From: VBDM01 sp964430565
GTDB taxonomy: Bacteria > Pseudomonadota > Gammaproteobacteria > Burkholderiales > SG8-39
DNA length: 64,000 nucleotides
Reading direction: 5' to 3'
Assembly: GCA_964430565.1 (NCBI GenBank)
Contig: CAYSFD010000024.1
Span: 46,276 to 110,275 of the forward strand
The notes under the pieces were generated by a model. The model did no database searches. It worked only from the letters and a program-made list of their open reading frames with translations, and was not told the DNA's origin. The position numbers and the translations under genes are program-made. Shown one piece after another: positions 1 to 7,359 of the stretch. Within the stretch, counting starts at the first letter, position 1; each line of letters starts with the position of its first letter.

Positions 1-540
1 GGCTATTACACTCCCGAAGGCGCGAACCTGCGCAAGGCGTTTCTGCGTTCGCCACTCGAGTTCTCGCGCATCACTTCCGGGTTCGGAATGCGCCGCCATC
101 CGGTCTTTCAGCAGTGGCGTTCCCATCAAGGGGTCGATTACGGAGCACCGCTCGGCACGCGGGTCAGGGCAACCGGCGACGGTGTCGCGGCGTTCGCGGG
201 ACGGCGGAACGGCTATGGGAATCTTATCGTGCTCAAGCACCACGGCGGATACAGCACGTATTACGCACACCTGAGGAGCTTCGCGCGGGGCTTGAAGGCG
301 GGCATGCGCGTCGCCCAGGGGGAAGTCATCGGATACGTCGGGCAAACGGGATGGGTCACGGGGTCCCACCTTCACTACGAATTCCACGTCCACAACCAGA
401 ATCGCAATCCGCTGACCATTGCGTTTCCGGCCGCGCAGCCAATTCCCAGCACCGAGCTGCCGGGGTTCAGGCGGGTTGCCGAACCGCTCGCCGCGCGTCT
501 GGATTTTCTGAAAAACAGCGACCTCACCCTCTTCGAGTGA
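1..540 (+). CDS. M23 family metallopeptidase, C-terminal part (5' end outside window)
   Basis: The reading frame is open from base 1 and ends with TGA at 538-540, so only the last 179 residues are present. The visible part is a peptidase M23 (lysostaphin/LytM-like) domain that would cleave peptide cross-links of peptidoglycan in the periplasm. Two metal-binding motifs are visible: HQGVD and, near the end, HLHYEFH, with the usual YGN and GYVGQTG loops between them. The catalytic residues therefore appear intact. Any N-terminal signal anchor or LysM/OapA-like domain lies upstream of the window. The stop overlaps the GTG start of anmK, so the two are translationally coupled, which links wall cleavage with muropeptide recycling. 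Confidence 0.9.
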   Translation, partial: GYYTPEGANLRKAFLRSPLEFSRITSGFGMRRHPVFQQWRSHQGVDYGAPLGTRVRATGDGVAAFAGRRNGYGNLIVLKHHGGYSTYYAHLRSFARGLKAGMRVAQGEVIGYVGQTGWVTGSHLHYEFHVHNQNRNPLTIAFPAAQPIPSTELPGFRRVAEPLAARLDFLKNSDLTLFE

Positions 541-1649
541 GCGGTTCCGCGAACCCCGCGTCATACGAGATCTACATCGGCTTGATGTCGGGGACGAGTC
601 TCGACGGCGTCGACGCCGCGCTCCTCGATCTGAGCGGCCCGCCTGCTCTGCTGGGAGCGCAGTTTCTGCCCTATCCGAGGAGCCTGAAGACTGCGCTGCT
701 CGCCCTGCACGAGCCGCGCAAGGGCGAGCTCGATCGCGCAGCGCTCATCGGGATCGAACTCTCCAAGCTCTACGCAACAGCGGTCGATCGGCTGCTGAAG
801 AAGCTGCGTGTTTCAGCGCAGAGCGTTCGCGCGATCGGCTGCCACGGTCAGACGGTGAGGCACCTACCCGAGTCCGGATACTCGCTGCAACTCGGCAACC
901 CTGCATGGCTTGCCGAGCGCACCGGCATCACGGTGGTGGCTGACTTCCGCAGCCGAGACATCGCCGCCGGGGGGCAGGGTGCGCCGCTAGTTCCTGCGTT
1001 TCACGCGGCCTGCTTCCGGGACTTGCACCGCCATCGTGTCATCGCCAATCTCGGCGGGATAGCTAATCTCACCAACCTCCCTCGGACCGGACTCGTAACC
1101 GGTTTTGATACGGGACCCGGCAATGTCCTGCTTGACGCGTGGGCGCGCGAGCGATTCGGACGAGACTTCGACCGGGGTGGCAAGCTCGCCGCGCGGGGAA
1201 AACCGGTTGCAAGCTTGCTGAAGGCGCTGCTCGCCGACCCCTACTTCCGGCGCGCACCCCCCAAGAGCACCGGCCGGGACCGGTTCAATCTCCGTTGGCT
1301 GCGTCGATTTGGCGCCGGGCGGCATGACCCCGAGGACGTACAGGCGACCTTGGCCGAGCTTACCGCGCGCAGCATCGGAAATGCGGTTACGAGATTTTGT
1401 CCCGGCGCAGAGGAGGTGTATTTGTGCGGCGGCGGAGCGCGTAACGCTGACCTCGTGAGTCGCATCGCCTGCGCGCTAGGCGGGATCGCCATCGGCTCGA
1501 CCGACCAACTCGGAATCCATCCGGACTGGGTGGAAGCGGCCGCTTTCTCCTGGCTCGCGCAACGCGCGCTGAAACGCGAGACGGGAAGCATTGCCGAGGT
1601 CACTGGAGCGGACTCAGCGCGCGTCTTGGGCGCAATTTACGCTGCCTGA
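537..1649 (+). CDS. anmK: anhydro-N-acetylmuramic acid kinase
   Basis: AnmK phosphorylates and opens 1,6-anhydro-MurNAc released during cell-wall turnover, giving MurNAc-6-phosphate in the cytoplasm. The N-terminus holds the signature GLMSGTSLDGVD, followed by the sugar-kinase (ASKHA) motifs GCHGQT, NLGGIANLT, TGFDTGPGN and the late GGGARN. The 370-residue length fits the family (about 370). The start is GTG at 537, overlapping the TGA of the M23 peptidase; the frame stays open further upstream, but that extension is out-of-frame M23 coding sequence. With amgK and murU elsewhere in the window it forms most of the recycling route to UDP-MurNAc. Confidence 0.96.
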   Translation: MSGSANPASYEIYIGLMSGTSLDGVDAALLDLSGPPALLGAQFLPYPRSLKTALLALHEPRKGELDRAALIGIELSKLYATAVDRLLKKLRVSAQSVRAIGCHGQTVRHLPESGYSLQLGNPAWLAERTGITVVADFRSRDIAAGGQGAPLVPAFHAACFRDLHRHRVIANLGGIANLTNLPRTGLVTGFDTGPGNVLLDAWARERFGRDFDRGGKLAARGKPVASLLKALLADPYFRRAPPKSTGRDRFNLRWLRRFGAGRHDPEDVQATLAELTARSIGNAVTRFCPGAEEVYLCGGGARNADLVSRIACALGGIAIGSTDQLGIHPDWVEAAAFSWLAQRALKRETGSIAEVTGADSARVLGAIYAA

Positions 1650-1673
1650 ACCATGCCCGCCAAGCGCAAATAA

Positions 1674-1734
1674 GAACGGGGCCCTTTAGGCCCCGCTTCG
1701 TGCTCAAAGATCAGGAGGCACATCTCCCTCCTGA
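1674..1734. terminator. paired hairpins between convergent anmK and erpA
   Basis: Two perfect stems lie in the convergent gap. The first is CGGGGCC (1677-1683) with GGCCCCG (1689-1695) around a 5-nt loop. On the minus strand it is followed by TTCTTATTT, a fair intrinsic-terminator tail for erpA. The second is TCAGGAGG (1711-1718) with CCTCCTGA (1727-1734). Neither has a strong U tract on the plus strand, so termination of anmK is less certain. Confidence 0.6.
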
Positions 1735-1744
1735 AACACGGACT

Positions 1745-2110
1745 CTAAGCTGAAAATGACGAGCCGCACCCGCACGTGCTGGTCGCATTCGGATTCTTGA
1801 TTACGAACTGGGCGCCCTCGAGGCCTTCGCTATAGTCGATTTCGGCGCCGGCGAGGTATTGGTAGCTCATCGGGTCGATGAGCAGCATGACCCCGTTCTT
1901 TTCCATCACGGTATCTTCGTCGTTCTTCACTTCGTCAAAGGTGAAGCCGTACTGAAATCCGGAACAACCTCCGCCGCTGACGAAAACGCGCAGCTTCAAT
2001 TCGGCATTGCCCTCCTCGTCGATCAACTGCTTTACCTTGTTCGCGGCGTTGTCGGTGAAAACGAGCGGCGCGGGCATTTCTGCGACTGCCATTTCTGCGA
2101 CTGCGTTCAT
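1745..2110 (-). CDS. erpA: A-type iron-sulfur cluster insertion protein ErpA
   Basis: This 121-residue A-type carrier delivers Fe-S clusters to apoproteins in the cytoplasm. The three conserved cysteines are visible: one in GGGCSGFQYGF and two in the C-terminal TCGCGSSF. It has the HesB/IscA fold length plus a short Ala/Met-rich N-terminal extension. An AGGAG Shine-Dalgarno lies 7 bases before the ATG. It is the last gene of an argC-DUF6776-bactofilin-erpA run read on the minus strand, 55 bases after the bactofilin. ErpA is preferred over IscA because of the N-terminal sequence and the absence of isc genes nearby; that choice is family-level inference. Confidence 0.93.
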   Translation of the reverse strand: MNAVAEMAVAEMPAPLVFTDNAANKVKQLIDEEGNAELKLRVFVSGGGCSGFQYGFTFDEVKNDEDTVMEKNGVMLLIDPMSYQYLAGAEIDYSEGLEGAQFVIKNPNATSTCGCGSSFSA

Positions 2111-2165
2111 GTCTTAACTCCTGTTACAAACCACTGTTGAGACGGGGCATGACGCGCAAAGCTCC

Positions 2166-2576
2166 TCACACCGCCGGTTTGCTCGCCGCGAGCTTAAGCT
2201 CCACGGGCTTGGCCTCGCCCGAGCGGTGCACCAGATGCCCCTCGACGATGGCCCCAAGATGCATCTCCAATGTATTGTAGTGCACGTCTCCTTTGACCCG
2301 GCAGCGCGACTGGAGTTCGAGGAATTCGGCGACGTAAACCGGCCCTGAGATTTCGCCGTTCACGACCAGGTGCGACACGCTGATTTCCCCCTCGATCCGC
2401 GCCTTTTCGCTCAGCACCAAGGTGGAGGGCTGGTCGGAAGCCGCGGTCACGTTGCCGACGACCTCGCCGTCGACTCGAAGGCCCCCGGAGAAATTGACGT
2501 TTCCCTCGATCTTCGTGCCGGCGCCAATCAGGCTGTCGATGCGATTCTGCGGCTTGCTCGGCTGCTTGCGAAACAT
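2166..2576 (-). CDS. bactofilin family protein
   Basis: Bactofilins are small beta-helical cytoskeletal proteins that polymerise without nucleotide and often scaffold cell-wall enzymes. This 136-residue protein shows the typical start SLIGAGTKIEGNVNFSGGLRVDG, reported here as key residues around positions 15-37, and then a run of about six-residue beta-helix repeats rich in V, G and hydrophobics (VDGEVVGNV, ARIEGEISV, VVNGEISGPV, CRVKGDV). The tails are short and polar. It follows the membrane coiled-coil DUF6776 gene by 15 bases, an arrangement suggesting the two act together, perhaps with the DUF6776 protein as membrane partner. The partner relation is inference. Confidence 0.9.
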   Translation of the reverse strand: MFRKQPSKPQNRIDSLIGAGTKIEGNVNFSGGLRVDGEVVGNVTAASDQPSTLVLSEKARIEGEISVSHLVVNGEISGPVYVAEFLELQSRCRVKGDVHYNTLEMHLGAIVEGHLVHRSGEAKPVELKLAASKPAV

Positions 2577-2591
2577 GGTGTTTTCCGCCTG

Positions 2592-3344
2592 CTAAGAAAG
2601 GTTGACGTTCTGGCTCGCGCGGGCCTCGTTGGATCCATTCTCCAGAATGCGAGCCTGTATCGTCCGCACCTTCGCTCTCGCCGGAACGCGAAATGCTCCC
2701 TCAACCCGCCGAAAGTACTTGAAGTTGAGCTTGAAAGCGACGTTGCCCGTATCAGCCACATCCGGAATCACAATTGTAACATCCCTACCCTCCTGCTGCA
2801 TTTCCACCACGAGCTGCAACGACCCGTGAAATTCGCGGTCGAGCCTTCCCCCCTGAAGGACGAGAAGCCGGTAACGGTATTCGCCGGGAAGCACGTCGCG
2901 CTCGACTTTGAAGCGGTGGATGCTGACCTTGTCGCCGCGACGCTCGCTTGGTACGAGATTTTCGAAAAAGCCGAGTTCTTCCCTGAGCCGGTTGTTTTCG
3001 TCCTCGAGCGCCTTGACCTGGGTGGCAAGCTGCGCTTGCGCCGACTGTTCGATCTTCAGGCGTGACTCGCTGGCGTTGGAAATCGAGCGCAACAGCGCCG
3101 CTTCGCCCTCGAGCTGCGCCATGGATTCGCGAAGCCTCGCGAACTCGTTCTGCAGTTCGCCGCGGTCAAAGCCGGCGAACCGGCGTCCGGTGTCGTACAT
3201 CCATGCCGCCATGGCGAGCAAGAGCGACAGGAACACGAGCATTCCGAGCCAGCGCCAGTACCAGGCGACGTGCGTCTGGACCATCATCTTCGGCGCCGAG
3301 ATTCCGAAGCGCCGTCGAAGTCTCTTCAACAAAGTAGGCATCAT
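2592..3344 (-). CDS. DUF6776-type membrane coiled-coil protein
   Basis: This 250-residue protein has a basic N-terminus and one membrane segment at about residues 31-50 (LGMLVFLSLLLAMAAWMY). A coiled coil rich in L, E, Q and A runs from about 60 to 130. A globular C-terminal region carries several alternating hydrophobic strands. I recognise it as the family annotated DUF6776 in betaproteobacteria; its biochemical function is unknown. It lies between argC (15 bases upstream) and the bactofilin (15 bases downstream), so the three are probably co-transcribed. By context a role as a membrane anchor for the bactofilin, like other single-span coiled-coil partners, is plausible but not shown. Confidence 0.8.
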   Translation of the reverse strand: MMPTLLKRLRRRFGISAPKMMVQTHVAWYWRWLGMLVFLSLLLAMAAWMYDTGRRFAGFDRGELQNEFARLRESMAQLEGEAALLRSISNASESRLKIEQSAQAQLATQVKALEDENNRLREELGFFENLVPSERRGDKVSIHRFKVERDVLPGEYRYRLLVLQGGRLDREFHGSLQLVVEMQQEGRDVTIVIPDVADTGNVAFKLNFKYFRRVEGAFRVPARAKVRTIQARILENGSNEARASQNVNLS

Positions 3345-3359
3345 TCTCCGCCTGCCGCC

Positions 3360-4388
3360 CTAGGGTACGATAGCCAGATGCGAAAGGCCCGAACTTTCCT
3401 CGAAGCCGTACATGATATTCATATTCTGTACCGCTTGTCCCGAAGCGCCTTTCACCAGGTTGTCGATCACCGAGATCACGACCAGCATGTCACCCCCATG
3501 GGGCCGGTGGACCGCAATGCGGCACACATTGGCGGCGCGCACCGAGCGCGTATCGGGCTCGCTGCCCGCGGGAAGGACATCGACGAAGGGCTCGCCGCGA
3601 TAGCGCTCCTCAAATAGCCGCTGGAAGTCGATGTCCTTCGTGATGCGCGCATACAGGGTTGCATATATGCCCCGAATCATAGGCGTCAGGTGCGGCACAA
3701 ACGTCAGGCCAATGCTCCTTCCGGCAGCGGCTTCCAGCTCCTGCAGAATTTCGGGAAAGTGCCGATGCCCGGCAACCCCGTACGCCTTGAAATTATCCGA
3801 CGCCTCGGAGAACAGCAGATGCTCTTCGGTCTTCCTGCCGGCGCCGCTCACCCCGGACTTGGCGTCAGCGATCAAATGATCCAGGTCGACGGCCCCGGCT
3901 TCGACAAGAGGGAGCAAGCCGAGCTGAACCGCGGTCGGATAACATCCGGGATTCGCCACCAGGCGCGCGCCCTTGATTTTCGCGCGATGCACTTCCGGAA
4001 GCCCATACACTGCCTCCGCGAGGAGCTCGCGCGCGGCGTGCTTGACCTTGTACCACTTTTCCCACTCAGTCACCGCTCGAATTCGGAAGTCCGCCGACAG
4101 ATCCACCACGCGCACGCCGGCCTCGACGAGCGAGCGCGCCTCGCTCATTGCGACAGTATTCGGCGTCGCGAAAAAAACGACGTTGCAGCGGCCGAGGTCT
4201 CCCCTGCCTGGGTCCGAGAACTCCAGCGACACCGCTCCGCGCAGACTCGGAAAAAGCTTCGCTACCGGCACGCCGGCTTCCTTGCGCGATGTGATCACAG
4301 CCAGCTCGGCTTGCGGGTGCTGCGCGAGTATGCGCAGCAGCTCGATCCCGGTGTAGCCGGTTCCGCCGACAATGCCAACCTTGATCAT
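3360..4388 (-). CDS. argC: N-acetyl-gamma-glutamyl-phosphate reductase
   Basis: ArgC makes N-acetylglutamate semialdehyde with NADPH, the third step of arginine synthesis. The N-terminus has the Rossmann motif GGTGYTGIELLRIL. The catalytic cysteine lies in NPGCYPTA, and the C-terminal histidine region is GVAGHRHFPEI. The start is the ATG at 4386-4388, preceded by AGAGGAAAG; the longer open frame upstream reads through the rpsI terminator and is not coding. The 342-residue length is normal for the type-1 enzyme. argC starts the argC-DUF6776-bactofilin-erpA series just after the terminator of the rplM-rpsI operon. argH lies far away at 53-54.6 kb. Confidence 0.96.
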   Translation of the reverse strand: MIKVGIVGGTGYTGIELLRILAQHPQAELAVITSRKEAGVPVAKLFPSLRGAVSLEFSDPGRGDLGRCNVVFFATPNTVAMSEARSLVEAGVRVVDLSADFRIRAVTEWEKWYKVKHAARELLAEAVYGLPEVHRAKIKGARLVANPGCYPTAVQLGLLPLVEAGAVDLDHLIADAKSGVSGAGRKTEEHLLFSEASDNFKAYGVAGHRHFPEILQELEAAAGRSIGLTFVPHLTPMIRGIYATLYARITKDIDFQRLFEERYRGEPFVDVLPAGSEPDTRSVRAANVCRIAVHRPHGGDMLVVISVIDNLVKGASGQAVQNMNIMYGFEESSGLSHLAIVP

Positions 4389-4476
4389 CACTTTCCTCTG
4401 GAACTGGTTTAACCGCGCGGTCCTATCAGATCGCGCGATGCCGCAAGAGTCTGGCTTCGTGGAAGCCCGAACCGAA

Positions 4477-4502
4477 AACAAAAAAGCCGCCCGAGGGCGG
4501 CT
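4477..4502 (-). terminator. intrinsic terminator of rplM-rpsI
   Basis: On the minus strand an 8-bp stem AGCCGCCC/GGGCGGCT (4485-4502) is followed directly by TTTTTTGTT (4477-4485). It starts 22 bases after the rpsI stop. This is a canonical rho-independent terminator and separates the ribosomal operon from argC. Confidence 0.9.
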
Positions 4503-4524
4503 GTGCTGCAGCAAACTCCTGACA

Positions 4525-4917
4525 TCAGCGTTTGGAGTATTGCTTGCGCTTCCGCGCTTTATGCAAGCCGACCTTCTTTCTCTCGACCTCGCGCGCGTCG
4601 CGAGTTACGAGCCCCGCCTTGCGCAGAAGCGGCTTGAGAGCCGGATCGTACTCGATCAGGGCGCGCGTGAGCCCGTGGCGCACCGCGCCCGCCTGCCCAA
4701 ATTCGCCTCCCCCGGTTACGTTCACCATGACGTCAAATTGCGTCAGCTTGTCTGTCAGCACCAGAGGCTGACGCGCAACCATCTGCCCCGTCTCACGCGC
4801 AAAATACTGGTTCGCCGGACGGTCGTTGACGATGAAATCGCCCTTGCCAGGTTTGATGAACACGCGTGCGACGGCGCTCTTGCGCCGGCCGGTCCCATAA
4901 TAGTATTGCCCAATCAT
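4525..4917 (-). CDS. rpsI: 30S ribosomal protein S9
   Basis: S9 is a universal small-subunit protein whose basic C-terminal tail reaches the P-site tRNA. The sequence shows YYGTGRRKSAVARV at the N-terminus, the conserved VTGGGEFGQAGAVRHGL and RALIEYDP segments, and the hallmark tail KKVGLHKARKRKQYSKR. The 130-residue length is standard. Its ATG overlaps the TGA of rplM by 4 bases (ATGA), so the pair is translationally coupled, as in most bacteria. A strong intrinsic terminator follows. Confidence 0.99.
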   Translation of the reverse strand: MIGQYYYGTGRRKSAVARVFIKPGKGDFIVNDRPANQYFARETGQMVARQPLVLTDKLTQFDVMVNVTGGGEFGQAGAVRHGLTRALIEYDPALKPLLRKAGLVTRDAREVERKKVGLHKARKRKQYSKR

Positions 4918-5348
4918 GCGTTGATCTCCAGCGCTTTTGGCTGCTGCGCATCGTGCGGGTGCTCGCCGCCCGCGTACACTTTCAGCTTCCTTAACATGGC
5001 ATAGCCCAGAGGCCCCTTGGGCAGCATTCCCTTTACGGCGATTTCGAGCGCCCGCGTCGGGAACCGCGACTGCATCTTGTCGAATGTCGTCGAATAAACC
5101 CCGCCTGGGTAGGTGCTGTGGCGGTAATAGATCTTCGCCTCGCCCTTGTTTCCCGTCACGCGGAGTTTGCCTGCGTTGACGACAACGATATAGTCGCCTG
5201 TGTCCACGTGAGGCGTGAACTCCGGCTTGTGTTTGCCGCGCAGCCGGCGCGCGATCTCCGCGGCGAGCCGCCCGAGCACTCTGTTGCTGGCATCCACCAG
5301 ATACCAGTCGCGTCTGACCTCATGCGGCTTGGCCGAAAAGGTGGGCAT
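4914..5348 (-). CDS. rplM: 50S ribosomal protein L13
   Basis: L13 is an early-assembling large-subunit protein. The 144-residue product has the family motifs RDWYLVDASNRVLGRLA, GKHKPEFTPHVDTGD and the C-terminal LPKGPLGYAMLRKLKVY, followed by the AGGEHPHDAQQP segment. It is the first gene of the rplM-rpsI operon and is divergent from an OsmC gene; the 84-base gap between them must hold its promoter. In some bacteria the rplM leader binds L13 for autoregulation; I did not see a structure that would decide this here. Confidence 0.99.
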   Translation of the reverse strand: MPTFSAKPHEVRRDWYLVDASNRVLGRLAAEIARRLRGKHKPEFTPHVDTGDYIVVVNAGKLRVTGNKGEAKIYYRHSTYPGGVYSTTFDKMQSRFPTRALEIAVKGMLPKGPLGYAMLRKLKVYAGGEHPHDAQQPKALEINA

Positions 5349-5432
5349 GACCTTAGAATCCCTATATCCAAGATTTGACGAAAGCGCGTGATTTTATTGA
5401 AGAAGTAGCCCAGTGTCAAACAGGAGGAAAGA

Positions 5433-5855
5433 ATGGACTGCACGGTGAGATGGATCGGGCCGAACGGCATGAGTTTCGTTGCGGAAACCGAAAGCGGCCA
5501 CGCGTTCGTGATGGACGGCGCGCCCGAGGGCGGCGGCCGCAATCTGGGGCCCCGGCCGATGGAAACAGTGCTGGCGGGTACCGGCGGCTGCACCGCCTAC
5601 GACGTGGTGCTGATCCTCAAGAGAAGCGGACAGAAGGTCTCGGGGTGCGAAGTCCGGCTCAGCTCGGAACGCGCGCAGACCGATCCCAAGGTGTTCACCA
5701 AAATTCACATGCATTTTGTCGTGCGCGGCAGGGATTTGAAGCCCTCGACGGTCGAGAGCGCCATCAAGCTCTCGCACAACAAGTACTGCTCGGCCTCGAT
5801 CATGCTCGGCAAGACCGCGACCCTCACGCACGATTACGAGATCGTCGCCGACTAA
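5433..5855 (+). CDS. OsmC family peroxiredoxin-like protein
   Basis: OsmC/Ohr proteins reduce peroxides with two redox cysteines. This 140-residue protein has the expected pair: one in GGCTAYDVV (about residue 53) and one in SHNKYCSAS (about residue 117). The N-terminal beta strands include VRWIGPNGMSFVAET and the FVMDGAPEGGG loop. The compact size and sequence resemble the YhfA-like OsmC branch more than the organic-hydroperoxide Ohr branch. A strong AGGAGG sits 7 bases before the ATG. It is divergent from rplM and convergent with coq7, so it is probably a single-gene unit. The substrate is unknown. Confidence 0.88.
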   Translation: MDCTVRWIGPNGMSFVAETESGHAFVMDGAPEGGGRNLGPRPMETVLAGTGGCTAYDVVLILKRSGQKVSGCEVRLSSERAQTDPKVFTKIHMHFVVRGRDLKPSTVESAIKLSHNKYCSASIMLGKTATLTHDYEIVAD

Positions 5856-5864
5856 GGCAGTTCT

Positions 5865-6494
5865 TCAGATCCAGTACGACGCGGTCGTCATCAGGCGAGC
5901 GGCGACGCGCATTCCGAGCTTCGCGGCTTCAGGCAGTTCGCGCGCGCCGAGCGACTCGGCCGTGCGCCGGTGTCCGGCTTCCTCGGCTTGCATCGCTTCG
6001 ATCACCACGCGCGTTCTCGCGTCTTGGCGATCGAGCCGGTCCAGATGCCCCTGCAGGTGCCGCTCGACCTGGCGCTCGGTCTCCGCGAGGAATCCGAGGC
6101 TCCAGCGGTCGCCGAGACGCCCCGCCGCATAACCGATGGCAAGCGAACCCGCGTACCAAAGGGGATTGAGCGCGCTCAAACGCCCGCCCAGTTCGCGCAC
6201 GCGTTGCGCGCTCCACGCGAGGTGATCGGCCTCCTCGCCGGCCGCCTGGTGCAGCGCCGACTTGATGCCCATGTCGCCGGACGCGAGTGCCTGGCCTTGG
6301 TACAAAGCCTGCGCGCACACTTCCCCGCAATGATTGACGCGCATCAGCGCCGCGGCCCGGCGGCGTGAATCGGCTTCGAGGTTTTTTTCCGGGACCCGGT
6401 CGGCCGGACTCGGGCGGTGCGCTGGAGGCTGACCCAGCAAAACGCGCAGCCCCTTGTCGAATTCGCCGATGCAGTGATTCAGATCAAACGGCAT
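5865..6494 (-). CDS. coq7: 2-polyprenyl-3-methyl-6-methoxy-1,4-benzoquinone monooxygenase (Coq7/UbiF-equivalent)
   Basis: Coq7 is a di-iron enzyme that hydroxylates demethoxyubiquinone at C6 near the end of aerobic ubiquinone synthesis. The di-iron ligands are visible as NHCGEVCAQ, EEADH and a second EEAGH near the C-terminus, in a four-helix bundle of about 209 residues. The ATG at 6492-6494 is chosen because the mature-like motif IGEFDKGLR follows at once; a TTG nine codons earlier is possible, and neither has a clear Shine-Dalgarno. The window also carries two flavin hydroxylases of the UbiH/UbiI family, consistent with a Coq7-plus-two-flavoproteins set. Confidence 0.93.
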   Translation of the reverse strand: MPFDLNHCIGEFDKGLRVLLGQPPAHRPSPADRVPEKNLEADSRRRAAALMRVNHCGEVCAQALYQGQALASGDMGIKSALHQAAGEEADHLAWSAQRVRELGGRLSALNPLWYAGSLAIGYAAGRLGDRWSLGFLAETERQVERHLQGHLDRLDRQDARTRVVIEAMQAEEAGHRRTAESLGARELPEAAKLGMRVAARLMTTASYWI

Positions 6495-6568
6495 GCCGTG
6501 GACGGGATGGACGTTGCGCAATCTTTTGGGTTCGCTTGCTCATTGCCTTTGCTCGTCAGAATTTGAGC

Positions 6569-6955
6569 TTACAGCTTGCGCACGCCCTCGCCGTATTTTG
6601 CCACTGCCTTGTCCATCGTCAGCAGCGTCAATCCCTCCACGCGAGCTTGCGCCACGAGGATGCGGTCGAAGGGGTCTTTGTGCAAGGGCGGGAGATCGTT
6701 CACGGCGACGGTGTGTTCGCTTGTGACAGGCAATTCGCGGTAGCCATTGACCAGCAGCATGCGCCATAGGCGGCGCGGGTCAACGCTAAAATCGGAGCGC
6801 TCGAGCCCGTTCTTGATGCTGATCTCCCACAGACTGGCAGAACTGAACACGAGTTGATTGGCGGGATCGAGCAGCAACGTGCGCGTTTTGGTCGACAGCC
6901 GCTGCGGTTCGCTCGCTGCCCACAGCAACAGGTGGGTGTCGAGCAGCAGGTTCAA
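6569..6955 (-). CDS. PIN-domain toxin, VapC family
   Basis: VapC-type PIN ribonucleases cleave tRNA or rRNA and are held inactive by a cognate antitoxin. The 128-residue protein begins MNLLLDTHLLLWAAS, giving the first acidic residue (D6), and has the second acid in SLWEISIK and the third cluster in HKDPFDRILVAQA, so the catalytic site seems complete. The C-terminal LLTMDKAVAKY strand is also typical. Its ATG overlaps the stop of the upstream antitoxin by 4 bases, a classic type II arrangement. It sits between coq7 and the porin, in an otherwise core region. Confidence 0.93.
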   Translation of the reverse strand: MNLLLDTHLLLWAASEPQRLSTKTRTLLLDPANQLVFSSASLWEISIKNGLERSDFSVDPRRLWRMLLVNGYRELPVTSEHTVAVNDLPPLHKDPFDRILVAQARVEGLTLLTMDKAVAKYGEGVRKL

Positions 6956-7200
6956 ACCTTGCGCCCCGCAAACAGGTTTTCGACCTCGCCGCCGCCCATC
7001 TGGTCGAAATCATCCGGCACGGAAAATTCACCCGCCATAAAGCCCAGGCGGCCGGCCGTTCCCGCTTCTGCGTGCGCCAGCGGGATGACCTTGACCATAG
7101 GCTTGCCCGCCTTGGCGATGATGAACGCCTCGCCCCGCGCGGCCTGCTCCACCAGCTTGGAAAGCTGGGTTTTGGCATCGTGAATGTTGACGGTAAGCAT
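6952..7200 (-). CDS. Phd/YefM-type antitoxin
   Basis: The 82-residue protein has the Phd/YefM N-terminal fold that binds DNA and dimerises: MLTVNIHDAKTQLSKLVEQ, then GEAFIIAKAGKPMVKVIPL. Its C-terminal half (about residues 50-82, FMAGEFSVPDDFDQM) is acidic and probably wraps the VapC toxin. The order antitoxin-then-toxin with 4-base overlap supports a functional pair. A perfect inverted repeat lies just upstream (7217-7234), where the antitoxin would be expected to repress its own promoter. The name 'prevent-host-death family' is family knowledge; the operator role is inference. Confidence 0.92.
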   Translation of the reverse strand: MLTVNIHDAKTQLSKLVEQAARGEAFIIAKAGKPMVKVIPLAHAEAGTAGRLGFMAGEFSVPDDFDQMGGGEVENLFAGRKV

Positions 7201-7216
7201 GGGCGGCCTCGACTTG

Positions 7217-7234
7217 AACTAATGGAGGTTAGTT
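7217..7234 (-). promoter_or_regulatory. inverted repeat, probable Phd operator
   Basis: AACTAA (7217-7222) and TTAGTT (7229-7234) form a perfect 6-bp inverted repeat with a 6-base spacer, 17 bases upstream of the antitoxin ATG. Phd-family antitoxins bind short palindromes at their own promoter, so this is the best operator candidate. An A+T-rich stretch next to it could hold the -10 element. Confidence 0.5.
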
Positions 7235-7293
7235 TACATGAAACGAAGGGAACGGCAAAGCGCCGGGCAGTGAGTGCGCCCTGCCGGGCGCAC

Positions 7294-7324
7294 AAAAAAA
7301 AACGGGCACCCGAAGGTGCCCGTT
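7294..7324 (-). terminator. intrinsic terminator of the porin gene
   Basis: A perfect 10-bp stem, AACGGGCACC (7301-7310) with GGTGCCCGTT (7315-7324) and a CGAA tetraloop, is followed on the minus strand by a run of T from 7302 down to 7294. It begins 36 bases after the porin stop. Confidence 0.92.
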
Positions 7325-7359
7325 CTGTACTCGCAACTCCGAGCGATAGTCCGACTCGA

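Noticed and set aside
114..536. Long N-terminal extension of AnmK
   Set aside because: It lies in the wrong frame of the M23 peptidase; AnmK's conserved N-terminus begins after GTG 537.
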